Assembly: GCA_002389705.1 (NCBI GenBank)
Contig: DGQJ01000317.1
Location: 1-6,178 of the forward strand
Direction of reading: 5' to 3'
Length of the DNA stretch: 6,178 nucleotides
DNA from: Bacteroidales bacterium UBA4417
GTDB taxonomy: Bacteria; Bacteroidota; Bacteroidia; Bacteroidales; UBA4417
Positions within the stretch are counted from its first letter, which is position 1; each line of letters begins with the position of its first letter. Below the pieces are notes generated by a model. It searched no databases. It was given only the letters and a program-made list of their open reading frames with translations, and was not told the origin of the DNA. The translations under genes were made by a program, and so were the position numbers. Positions 1 through 6,178 of this stretch are shown here, in pieces.

Positions 1-52
1 ATAATGTCCTGTAATAACCTTCGAATATTACCTGGTCAAAACATAAACTTTT

Positions 53-2725
53 ATGAAAAAGACAGCGCTTTTTTCGGCAATTCTGATTCTTCTAAGCGTA
101 AACGCCATTTCGCAGGTATTACCCTATAAAAATCCAAAACTTACTGTTGATGAGCGAGTTGAAGATTTGTTGCAGCGAATGACGCTCAAAGAAAAGTTTT
201 GGCAGGTTTTTATGATTCCGGGCGACCTGGATGAAGGTAAGGAAAAATACAAGGAAGGGATCTTTGGATTTCAAACCTTTGCCAAAGGCCAGACTAACGA
301 AGCAGTCGGCCAGATGTTAACGTACGGCGCATCAGGAACACCAAAGCAAACCGCTGAAAAAATAAATGCCATGCAAAAGTTTTTTCTCGAAGAAACCCGG
401 CTCGGCATTCCGATTATTCCTTTCGACGAGGCTTTGCACGGACTGGTGCGCGATGGAGCTATTGCATTCCCGCAATCTATTGCACTTGCTTCAACCTGGA
501 ACACTGATCTGATGTTTAAAGTTTCATCGGCTATTGCCACCGAGAGTAAAACACGTGGCATCAGGCAGATACTTTCGCCTGTAGTTAACCTGGCCAGCGA
601 TGTGCGCTGGGGTCGTACCGAGGAAACCTATGGTGAAGATCCCTTCCTTTCGTCAAAAATGGGCGTTGCTTTTGTTTCTGCTTTCGAAAAACAGGGCGTT
701 ATTGCAACACCCAAGCATTTTGTAGCGAATGTCGGAGCCGGTGGCCGCGATAGTTACCCGGTCGATTTCAGCGAGCGCTATCTGAACGAACTCGATTTTC
801 AGCCGTTCAGGGCTTGCTTTTCAGCAGGAAGCGCACGCTCGGTTATGACTTCATACAATTCACTGGATGGCTCACCATGCACAGCCAACGACCGGCTGCT
901 GAACCAGATTCTGAAACGCGACTGGGATTTTAAAGGATTTGTAATTTCCGATGCCAGCGCTGTTGGTGGCGCCAATGTATTGCATTTTACGGCTGCCGAT
1001 TACGCTTATGCAACAGCGCAGGCAATCAATAACGGACTGGATGTTATTTTTCAGACTTCCTACGATCATTATCCGCTATTTTGGGAAGCTTTCGAAAAGG
1101 GAATGGTTAAAAACGAAGCACTTAACGAAGCCGTTCGCAGGGTTTTGCGTGCCAAATTTGAACTGGGACTTTTCGAAAATCCATATGTTGATGCCGCTGA
1201 AGCTGAAAAATGGAATGGGCATGAAACTTTCCGCGCACTTGCAAGGCAATCAGCACGCGAATCGATTGTGCTGTTGAAAAATGAAAACCAGGTTCTTCCG
1301 CTTAAAAATAATATTAAATCAATTGCAGTTATCGGGCCCGATGCAGTTGAATGCCGGCTTGGTGGCTATGCCGGCCCGGGAATTAAAAAAACTTCTATTC
1401 TCGATGGATTGAAAGCCCAGCTTCCTGCCGGATGCCAGGTTAGCTATTCGCATGGCGTTAACCGGGAATACAAGCCGTTTGTAACAGTTTCTTCCCAAAA
1501 CCTGTCGTGTACATTCAATGGTGAAAATAAAAACGGGCTCTCGGCTGAATATTTCAATAACATCAATCTTTCAGGCGAGCCGGTTGTGAAACGTATTGAC
1601 GAAAATATGCAGTTTGGCTGGACCTTGTTTTCACCCGATCCGAAACTGGCTTTCGATTGCTATTCCATTCGCTGGAAAGGAAAACTTACCGCTCCCGAAA
1701 CCGGAAAATTCAAAATTGGAATCGAGGGAAATGATGGTTACCGCTTGTATATCAATAATATACTTTTGATTGATAACTGGAAAAAGGTTTCTCATGGTAC
1801 CAAAACAGTTGATTTTAACTTCGAAAAAGGAAAATCGTACGATATCCGCATCGAATATTTCGAAAGTTCAGGAACTGCCCGTTTCCGGCTGATATGGAAC
1901 ATTGGTGTTGACGATTTATGGCAGAAACAGATCAGCGAAGCTGTTGCAGCAGCTGAAAAAGCGGAGGTTGTAATTTTAACCGTTGGTATAGAGGAAGGCG
2001 AATTCCGCGACCGTGCCATGCTAAGCCTGCCGGGGAAACAGGAACAGTTAATTGAAGCTGTGGCGGCCACAGGCAAACCTCTTATAGTTTTGCTTTCGGG
2101 CGGTAGTGCTGTTACCATGAATAAATGGATTGATAAAGTAGATGCTATTGCCGATATCTGGTATCCGGGCGAAGAAGGGGGTAATGCAGTTGCCGATGTT
2201 TTACTGGGGAAATACAATCCTTCAGGGAAATTAACTATCACTTTCCCTATGCATGAAGCACAGTTGCCCTTGGTTTACATCCACAAACCTACAGGCCGTG
2301 GCGACGATTACAATAACTTAACGGGTCAGCCGCTTTTCCCGTTTGGATATGGGCTTAGTTACACCACTTTTGAATATTCGGACCTGAAATTTTCGCAAAA
2401 GCAAATCACTACTGATGGGAAACTCACCGTGACTTGTAAAATTAAAAATACCGGCAAATATACTGGTGACGAAGTGGTTCAGCTTTATATCCGCGACCTG
2501 CTGTCATCGGTATCGCAACCTGGTATTGCGTTGAAAGGATTTCAAAAAGTAAGCCTTGCCCCGGACGAAATGAAAGAAGTAGCCTTCGATATTACACCCG
2601 AACTCCTGCAATTGCTTGATAAAAACATGAAATGGGTTGTTGAGCCGGGCGATTTCCGCATTATGATTGGCGCGTCGAGCAAAGATATCAGGCTTATGGA
2701 TAATTTTACGGTGGTTGCAAAATAA
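53..2725 (+). CDS. Secreted GH3 beta-glycosidase with PA14 insertion (beta-glucosidase/beta-xylosidase type)
   Basis: An 890-residue exported enzyme expected to remove single sugars from the non-reducing ends of beta-linked oligosaccharides by a retaining mechanism. A signal peptide covers residues 1-20 (KK, hydrophobic 5-16, likely cleavage AIS|Q), with no lipobox cysteine, so the product is probably periplasmic or secreted. The GH3 N-terminal barrel spans about 30-370, with DEALHG (125-130), RWGRTEETYGEDP (185-197), KH (221-222) and the predicted nucleophile Asp300 in VISDAS. The GH3 C-terminal domain (about 403-740) is split by a PA14 domain (about 495-616, GNDGYRLYI at 559-567). The acid/base is probably Glu648, or Glu647, in EEGEFRDR before the LPGKQ motif. 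A fibronectin III-like domain closes the protein (about 805-878). Residues EALHG and a small residue after the nucleophile recall GH3 xylosidases, but substrate cannot be fixed. The start is bounded by an in-frame stop at 44-46; no clear Shine-Dalgarno is present, as is usual in Bacteroidota. The gene looks intact. Confidence 0.95.
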   Translation: MKKTALFSAILILLSVNAISQVLPYKNPKLTVDERVEDLLQRMTLKEKFWQVFMIPGDLDEGKEKYKEGIFGFQTFAKGQTNEAVGQMLTYGASGTPKQTAEKINAMQKFFLEETRLGIPIIPFDEALHGLVRDGAIAFPQSIALASTWNTDLMFKVSSAIATESKTRGIRQILSPVVNLASDVRWGRTEETYGEDPFLSSKMGVAFVSAFEKQGVIATPKHFVANVGAGGRDSYPVDFSERYLNELDFQPFRACFSAGSARSVMTSYNSLDGSPCTANDRLLNQILKRDWDFKGFVISDASAVGGANVLHFTAADYAYATAQAINNGLDVIFQTSYDHYPLFWEAFEKGMVKNEALNEAVRRVLRAKFELGLFENPYVDAAEAEKWNGHETFRALARQSARESIVLLKNENQVLPLKNNIKSIAVIGPDAVECRLGGYAGPGIKKTSILDGLKAQLPAGCQVSYSHGVNREYKPFVTVSSQNLSCTFNGENKNGLSAEYFNNINLSGEPVVKRIDENMQFGWTLFSPDPKLAFDCYSIRWKGKLTAPETGKFKIGIEGNDGYRLYINNILLIDNWKKVSHGTKTVDFNFEKGKSYDIRIEYFESSGTARFRLIWNIGVDDLWQKQISEAVAAAEKAEVVILTVGIEEGEFRDRAMLSLPGKQEQLIEAVAATGKPLIVLLSGGSAVTMNKWIDKVDAIADIWYPGEEGGNAVADVLLGKYNPSGKLTITFPMHEAQLPLVYIHKPTGRGDDYNNLTGQPLFPFGYGLSYTTFEYSDLKFSQKQITTDGKLTVTCKIKNTGKYTGDEVVQLYIRDLLSSVSQPGIALKGFQKVSLAPDEMKEVAFDITPELLQLLDKNMKWVVEPGDFRIMIGASSKDIRLMDNFTVVAK

Positions 2726-2930
2726 GTATGAGAATTTCGCCTTAGTTAGTTGCTGATCTGCCAAACCTGGCCGGGAGGAAAACAAAATCGGACGAAATTT
2801 TTGCAGGACTTGATAACACGGCAAATAATACACCATTTGGTATAAAATGTAGCCAAATCCTGCTATGAGTAATTTTAACCGAAAGTCGAATGTGTTCTTG
2901 ATACACCTATTAATCTCTATATTTCAGATG

Positions 2931-3048
2931 TAACCGGCAGCCTTATTGCATTTCAATACCCGGAGAGTAGTTTTATTGATATAAGTCTGATAATGCAACT
3001 TTTCCCGTCGTCAGTCGAATATCACAATCCTATTCGGGATGCCGGTTA
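2931..3048. repeat. Spaced 9-bp inverted repeat TAACCGGCA ... TGCCGGTTA
   Basis: TAACCGGCA at 2931-2939 is matched exactly by its reverse complement TGCCGGTTA at 3040-3048, with 100 bases between. The arms are GC-richer than their surroundings. No target-site duplication flanks the pair and no transposase lies inside, so a mobile element is not supported. It could be paired regulator sites or chance. Confidence 0.35.
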
Positions 3049-3100
3049 AAGTTCGTGCCCCAAAAATAGCTTCAATTCTTATAAATATTAATTTATTCTA

Positions 3101-3108
3101 TATATTTG
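3101..3108 (+). promoter_or_regulatory. Likely -7 promoter element (TATATTTG) for the sensor kinase gene
   Basis: TATATTTG matches the Bacteroidota primary sigma factor -7 consensus TAnnTTTG exactly. It ends 28 bases before the kinase start codon, so transcription would begin near 3115 and leave a leader of roughly 20 nt. No good TTTG at the -33 position is visible; that stretch is simply AT-rich. A 6-bp inverted repeat, ATAAAT-ATTA-ATTTAT at 3081-3096, lies just upstream in the spacer. The motif match is seen directly; its promoter role is inferred. Confidence 0.55.
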
Positions 3109-3136
3109 TTTTTGTTTCCCTTAAATAAATTGCGAA

Positions 3137-5077
3137 ATGCAGGGTTTTGAACTGAAAACAGGTTTTTCCTGCAACAAAGTAATTTCAGGATTAAAACTCC
3201 CGGTTTGCTGCCATAAAGCATTTTTAATTATTGCATATCTTACTTTTTTCTGTTCAGGTTTTGCCCATGCTCATTCAATTGTCGGAAAGTCTGAAAAAAA
3301 CATCCTCATCATTTTTGCTCAATCGCCCAGTACGCCGGCCTACAGGCTTTTAATTGAAGGAATCAGGCAGAAACTGGACGATGAATATGGTACCGGTTAT
3401 AATTTGCACAGCGAATACCTCGAACTGGAGCACTACCCCAAAGATGCATACCCCCAGGAACGATTTAACATATACAACCAGAAGTATAAAAGCATCAAGC
3501 TCGATTTATTGATTTGTGTAGGTGTTGATATTGCATCCACCATTAAAAAGCATGCTGACAGCTATTTGCTGAAGCTGCCTGTGGTAACTATTGATTATGA
3601 CTTGAGCCGGTATGGAATGAAATATGATTTAGCACCCAACGATAAAACCGCTTTAGTAAGTTTGAAACTGAACCTCGGGCGCACGCTGCACCTGGCCATG
3701 GATTTGTTCCCCAGGGCTACGAATGTTTACTTTATCTGTGGCGTTGCTAAATCCGACAGCCTTTTTCTGCTTATGTCGCAGCAGGAAGCAGCTAAAATAA
3801 AACACAACAAAAAGGTTATATTTTTTACAGATATATCCATGGATGAGGTGCTGAAGAAGGTTCGTAATTTGCAGGCTAACAGCATTGTTATGCTTTCCTC
3901 GTTTGTTATGGATAGCCGTAAGCTGCCTTATTATAATTATGAAAGTTTTCGTTTAATAAGCAAAGCTTGCAATGTGCCGGTTTTTGCCTACACCGATATG
4001 GGTTTTGGCGAAGGTGCTATAGGAGGATATATCCTGAGTTTCCGGAAGGCTGCCGAAACTGCCGGCAAAGCAGCTGTGTATATACTCAACGGAGGAAATC
4101 CGCGCCTGGTAAAAGTTACAGAATCTGATTTTTACGAGTATCTGTTCGACTTGCGTCAGTTAAAACACTGGAATATTGAAAATTCACCTGCCATACCTGA
4201 AGGGAGCAAGATAATGTACAAGGATACAGATTTTCTGGATGTATACAAATGGCAGATTCTGGCAGTAATGCTGTTTATAATTCTCGAAAGTATCCTTATC
4301 GTTTATCTTTTCAGGATTAACCGCAGGCAAAAGGAAATCATGAATCAAAAAGCCGAAGCCGAATTCCTGTATCGTAAAATTATAAGGGAAGAAAGGTTAC
4401 ACCGCATGTCGGAACTCACAGCTTCCTTATCGCACGAACTTAACCAACCGCTTACAGCCACCATTTACAATACCCAGGCCGTAAAGCGCCGGATTAATTC
4501 GGAAAATCCTGACCTGGACAAAATTAACGACATCCTGGATCATATTATTAAAGATAATAAACGGGCCGGCGGCATTATCAGCAGTATACGGAGCCTGATG
4601 AAACTCGAATCCCGCGAAAAGGAAAATATGAACCTCAACAATGTAATACATGATACAGTCAGGTTATGTTTCCCTGATATTAACCAGCATCATGTTTCAG
4701 TTGACATTTCTGTACCCGAAAAACCAGTGTTTGTTTCGGGCGACCGGATCCAGCTTCAGCAGGTGCTGCTTAATTTTATTTCGAATGCCAATAACGCAAT
4801 GTTAAAAACGACTTCCGGCGAACGAAGGATTACAATTACACTGAAAGAAGATGAAAATTGGGCCATAGTATCCGTAAGCGATACAGGGCCCGGTATTGAC
4901 GAAAAAATTAAAGACCGCATTTTTAACCCCTTTATTACCTCGGGACAGAACGGATTCGGAATCGGGCTGGCCTTAAGCCGCACTATCATTGAGAACCATG
5001 GGGGCAAAATTTTTGCCTCTAACCTGCCAGGCGGGGGCGCGGAATTTTCTTTCAGCTTAAAAGTTAAAAACACATAG
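3137..5077 (+). CDS. Sensor histidine kinase with ABC substrate-binding-protein-like periplasmic sensor domain
   Basis: A 646-residue membrane kinase. Residues 28-45 form a hydrophobic segment ending in AHA|HS, a signal peptide or first membrane anchor. Residues about 54-340 resemble the ABC transporter substrate-binding family (PF04392 type): NILIIFAQSPSTPAYRLL near 55, DLLICVGVD near 123, and GEGAIGGYI near 291 followed by an ILNGG motif at 316-320. One membrane helix (about 373-393) and a charged, probably coiled linker (394-425) lead to the dimerization domain, with phospho-acceptor His433 in LSHELNQPLTA, the FixL/DctB-like (HPK4) H-box. The ATPase domain has an N-box at 541-554 (Asn546, Asn550), G1 DTGPGID (582-588), F-box IFNPF (595-599) and G2 GFGIG (606-610), so it should be active. 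It lacks the lysine common after the F-box (FTTK becomes ITSG). No PAS domain is seen. The start is bounded by an in-frame stop at 3122-3124 and the next Met is residue 161. The ligand is unknown. Its partner is the regulator 109 bp downstream. Confidence 0.93.
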   Translation: MQGFELKTGFSCNKVISGLKLPVCCHKAFLIIAYLTFFCSGFAHAHSIVGKSEKNILIIFAQSPSTPAYRLLIEGIRQKLDDEYGTGYNLHSEYLELEHYPKDAYPQERFNIYNQKYKSIKLDLLICVGVDIASTIKKHADSYLLKLPVVTIDYDLSRYGMKYDLAPNDKTALVSLKLNLGRTLHLAMDLFPRATNVYFICGVAKSDSLFLLMSQQEAAKIKHNKKVIFFTDISMDEVLKKVRNLQANSIVMLSSFVMDSRKLPYYNYESFRLISKACNVPVFAYTDMGFGEGAIGGYILSFRKAAETAGKAAVYILNGGNPRLVKVTESDFYEYLFDLRQLKHWNIENSPAIPEGSKIMYKDTDFLDVYKWQILAVMLFIILESILIVYLFRINRRQKEIMNQKAEAEFLYRKIIREERLHRMSELTASLSHELNQPLTATIYNTQAVKRRINSENPDLDKINDILDHIIKDNKRAGGIISSIRSLMKLESREKENMNLNNVIHDTVRLCFPDINQHHVSVDISVPEKPVFVSGDRIQLQQVLLNFISNANNAMLKTTSGERRITITLKEDENWAIVSVSDTGPGIDEKIKDRIFNPFITSGQNGFGIGLALSRTIIENHGGKIFASNLPGGGAEFSFSLKVKNT

Positions 5078-5128
5078 CGCATTTTCAATATTTAAGATCA
5101 TAAACCAAACCGTGTGGCATATTTTCAC

Positions 5129-5136
5129 TAATTTTG
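5129..5136 (+). promoter_or_regulatory. Possible -7 promoter element (TAATTTTG) before the response regulator gene
   Basis: TAATTTTG fits the Bacteroidota TAnnTTTG consensus and lies 50 bases before the regulator start codon, inside the 109-bp gap after the kinase. No TTTG is found at the expected -33 distance, so the case is weaker than for the kinase promoter. If real, the regulator could be made independently of its kinase, besides read-through from the kinase promoter. Confidence 0.35.
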
Positions 5137-5186
5137 AAGCACCCGGTAATTTTCGTAGATGAAACAACAGGCATATAAAAGGCAAA

Positions 5187-5867
5187 ATGAATTCGCAGGC
5201 TGAAACCATCTTCATTATTGACGACGAAGAATCCATCAGGCAGGCGCTTTCTGCCTACCTCGAATCCTTTGGATACCAGGTAGAAATTTTCAGCAGTTCG
5301 GAGGAGTTCTTAGCGCGAAACACATACACTGGTATCGGTTGCCTGGTTCTGGATGTGAACCTCAACGGGAAATCGGGCCTCGAACTGCAGGAAGAACTTT
5401 TTACTGACCACTCCATACTGCCCATCATATTTATTAGCGGACTTGGCAACATACAAATGAGCGTAAGGGCTTTAAAAAAAGGAGCCGTTAATTTCCTTGA
5501 AAAGCCATTTAGCCAGGAGGAGTTACTCAATTCAATAAATGAAGCCCTCTCACTGAGCCGGCAGTTGAAGCAGCAAAGAGACGAATCGCAACTGGCACAG
5601 CAACTCATAAGCCTGCTTACCTCGCGCGAACTGGAAGTGCTCAGGTACAGCATGAGTGGTTTACTGAACAAACAGGTGGCTTCGGAACTCAATATTGCCG
5701 AACAAACCGTGAAACACCACAGGCAGAGTATCAGCGAAAAACTCAATGTAAAGTCGATGCCCGAAATGATCCGGATTGCGGAGAAAGCCGGAGTTCGCTC
5801 ATTCCTGGAGGATGAAGACCAGTCGCATTTACAAAAATATTTTTCCAGGCCACAAAACAGGGAGTAA
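5187..5867 (+). CDS. FixJ-type response regulator (receiver + LuxR-type HTH)
   Basis: A 226-residue cytoplasmic transcription factor, the likely phosphate acceptor of the kinase upstream. The receiver (about 7-122) has the acidic pair Asp12-Asp13, phospho-acceptor Asp56 in LVLDVNLNGKSG, the switch Ser84 in IFISG, and Lys106 in LEKPF. The run FISGLGNIQMSVRALKKGAVNF (shown in part: ISGLGN at 83-88, KKGAVNF at 97-103) follows the FixJ/NodW/TodT-type signature, where TGHGD is usual; His and Asp are replaced by Leu86 and Asn88. A linker (about 123-142) leads to a LuxR/NarL-type helix-turn-helix (about 143-203) with LTSRELEVL, NKQVASELNI, TVKHHR and KLNVKS. A charged tail of about 20 residues follows. 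AAAAGG at 5177-5182, four bases before the ATG, may be a weak ribosome site; an in-frame stop at 5160-5162 bounds the start. Target promoters are unknown. Confidence 0.95.
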   Translation: MNSQAETIFIIDDEESIRQALSAYLESFGYQVEIFSSSEEFLARNTYTGIGCLVLDVNLNGKSGLELQEELFTDHSILPIIFISGLGNIQMSVRALKKGAVNFLEKPFSQEELLNSINEALSLSRQLKQQRDESQLAQQLISLLTSRELEVLRYSMSGLLNKQVASELNIAEQTVKHHRQSISEKLNVKSMPEMIRIAEKAGVRSFLEDEDQSHLQKYFSRPQNRE

Positions 5868-5884
5868 CCGGTTTGGACTTTTTT
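5845..5884 (+). terminator. Weak candidate intrinsic terminator at the end of the regulator gene
   Basis: CCAGGCC (5845-5851) can pair with GGTTTGG (5870-5876), giving seven pairs of which two are G-U, with an 18-nt loop. Six T residues follow at 5879-5884. The left arm lies within the end of the coding sequence. The T-run is good but the stem is weak and the loop large; the region also contains the palindrome AACCGGTT (5866-5873), which could form a competing structure. Confidence 0.3.
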
Positions 5885-6025
5885 ACAATCTTACTATAAT
5901 ATTCAGTTTTGCTAACCTGAATCGTCATTCATGCAGCACCCAACAAGCAACGGTATACCAGGGTAACAGTATTTTTAAATAATCAGGGTGTATTAACCTT
6001 ATCCCGTCAATAGCCATCACCTTCA

Positions 6026-6041
6026 GGCGGCCCTGGCTGCC
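6026..6041. repeat. Short GC-rich hairpin GGCGGC-CCTG-GCTGCC
   Basis: GGCGGC at 6026-6031 pairs with GCTGCC at 6036-6041 (six pairs, one G-U) around the tetraloop CCTG. It stands out because the surroundings are AT-rich. No T-run follows on the + strand, so it is not a typical intrinsic terminator in that direction. Function is unknown. Confidence 0.4.
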
Positions 6042-6129
6042 CATGATCCTGTAAAAGAATTCGGCTACATATTAATTTGATGTGCTGAGAAATAGAACCG
6101 CCTTAAGTTTAATTTTATCTTGATTTTGA

Positions 6130-6163
6130 TTTTGTTCTTTTGTCATGACACAAAAGAACGAAA
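6130..6163. repeat. Strong inverted repeat, possible dispersed Bacteroidota repeat unit
   Basis: GTTCTTTTGT (6134-6143) and ACAAAAGAAC (6150-6159) are perfect reverse complements around a 6-nt loop CATGAC. Pairing extends outward by one T-G wobble and three T-A pairs to 6130/6163. The inner TGTCATGACA (6141-6150) is itself a perfect palindrome, so two pairing registers compete. A TTGATT direct repeat (6120-6131) sits just left, and CTTGA (6119-6123) faces TCTAG (6168-6172) as a near-match outer arm. No T-run follows the stem on either strand, so it is not a standard terminator. From memory, similar TTTTGTC-TTGACACAAAA-like sequences recur in Bacteroidota genomes; that part is recollection rather than a search result. 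Confidence 0.7.
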
Positions 6164-6178
6164 AAGTCTAGGCTGTAT

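Larger units (their letters stand above)
2726..3136. other. 411-bp intergenic region between GH3 gene and sensor kinase gene
   Basis: No convincing gene is seen here on either strand. The longest antisense frame is an overhang of a shadow frame running into the GH3 gene. The stretch becomes strongly AT-rich over its last 70 bases, where a likely promoter lies. It also holds the spaced inverted repeat TAACCGGCA/TGCCGGTTA and a short 22-codon frame (2865-2933) that I do not accept as a gene. The length of the gap and the promoter at its end argue that the GH3 gene and the two-component genes are separate transcription units. No strong intrinsic terminator was found behind the GH3 stop codon. 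Confidence 0.7.
5868..6178. other. 311-bp right-end region without a gene
   Basis: No frame here has recognisable protein features; the short frames that enter it are extensions of shadow frames from the regulator gene. It holds the T-run of the possible terminator, a GC-rich hairpin at 6026-6041, and a strong inverted repeat near the right edge. The next gene is outside the window, so its direction relative to these structures is unknown. Confidence 0.7.

Noticed and set aside
1792..2241. 149-codon antisense frame within the GH3 gene
   Set aside because: It lies wholly opposite conserved GH3 and PA14 coding sequence, is rich in Ser/Pro as expected for a shadow frame, and has no recognisable domain.
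2730..2802. GAGAATTTCG/CGAAATTTTT pairing behind the GH3 stop codon as a terminator
   Set aside because: The loop is 53 nt, two of ten pairs are G-U, and the stem is AT-rich, so it is unlikely to act as an intrinsic terminator.
2865..2933. A 22-codon frame with a basic N-terminus and hydrophobic C-terminal half, like a small membrane peptide
   Set aside because: No ribosome site or promoter motif is placed for it, it is very short, and such frames are expected by chance in AT-rich DNA.
2884..3020. Direct repeat AGTCGAAT at 2884-2891 and 3013-3020
   Set aside because: Eight bases repeated once within about 130 bp, with no other supporting structure, is compatible with chance.
5159..5203. 14-codon frame overlapping the regulator start, considered as a leader peptide
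   Set aside because: No attenuator-like hairpins or codon run accompany it, and its overlap with the start is easily chance.
5255..5746. 163-codon antisense frame opposite the response regulator
   Set aside because: It mirrors the conserved receiver and HTH coding sequence, has shadow-like composition and no family features.
53..5867. A functional operon linking the GH3 enzyme with the two-component pair as a polysaccharide utilisation locus
   Set aside because: A 411-bp gap with a promoter separates them, and no SusC/SusD-like genes, other hydrolases or hybrid two-component sensors are present in the window.
5776..5982. 68-codon + strand frame overlapping the end of the regulator gene
   Set aside because: Most of it is out of frame within the regulator's conserved C-terminus, and the rest has no recognisable features.

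Overview
The window looks like chromosomal DNA from a member of the Bacteroidota. The evidence is an AT-leaning base composition, starts mostly without a Shine-Dalgarno sequence, two exact matches to the Bacteroidota -7 promoter consensus TAnnTTTG, and a secreted family 3 glycoside hydrolase with a PA14 insertion, a protein type common in polysaccharide-degrading Bacteroidota. The exact genus cannot be told from sequence alone. I found three convincing protein genes, all on the + strand, and no tRNA, rRNA, CRISPR array or transposase gene.

Layout. Positions 53-2725 encode a complete exported GH3 beta-glycosidase (beta-glucosidase or beta-xylosidase type). A 411-bp non-coding gap follows, holding a spaced 9-bp inverted repeat and, at its 3' end, a likely promoter for the next gene. 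Positions 3137-5077 encode a membrane histidine kinase whose extracytoplasmic sensor resembles a periplasmic ABC-transporter substrate-binding protein. After a 109-bp gap, 5187-5867 encodes a FixJ-type response regulator (receiver plus LuxR-type helix-turn-helix). The last 311 bp hold no gene. They contain a possible weak terminator, a GC-rich hairpin, and near the right edge a strong inverted repeat that looks like a dispersed genomic element.

How the genes work together. The kinase and regulator are almost certainly a cognate pair. A small ligand in the periplasm would be read by the substrate-binding-like domain, the signal would cross one membrane helix to His433, and phosphate would pass to Asp56 of the regulator, which would then bind DNA through its LuxR-type domain. 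Target genes cannot be read from this window. The GH3 enzyme lies upstream across a long gap and no SusC/SusD-like or hybrid regulator genes are visible, so a link between the hydrolase and the two-component system is only a guess.

Nothing here is clearly a new kind of system. The most interesting item is the substrate-binding-protein-like sensor kinase with a FixJ-type partner, a design I associate more with Proteobacteria, in a Bacteroidota-like background. Next is the edge-located inverted repeat.
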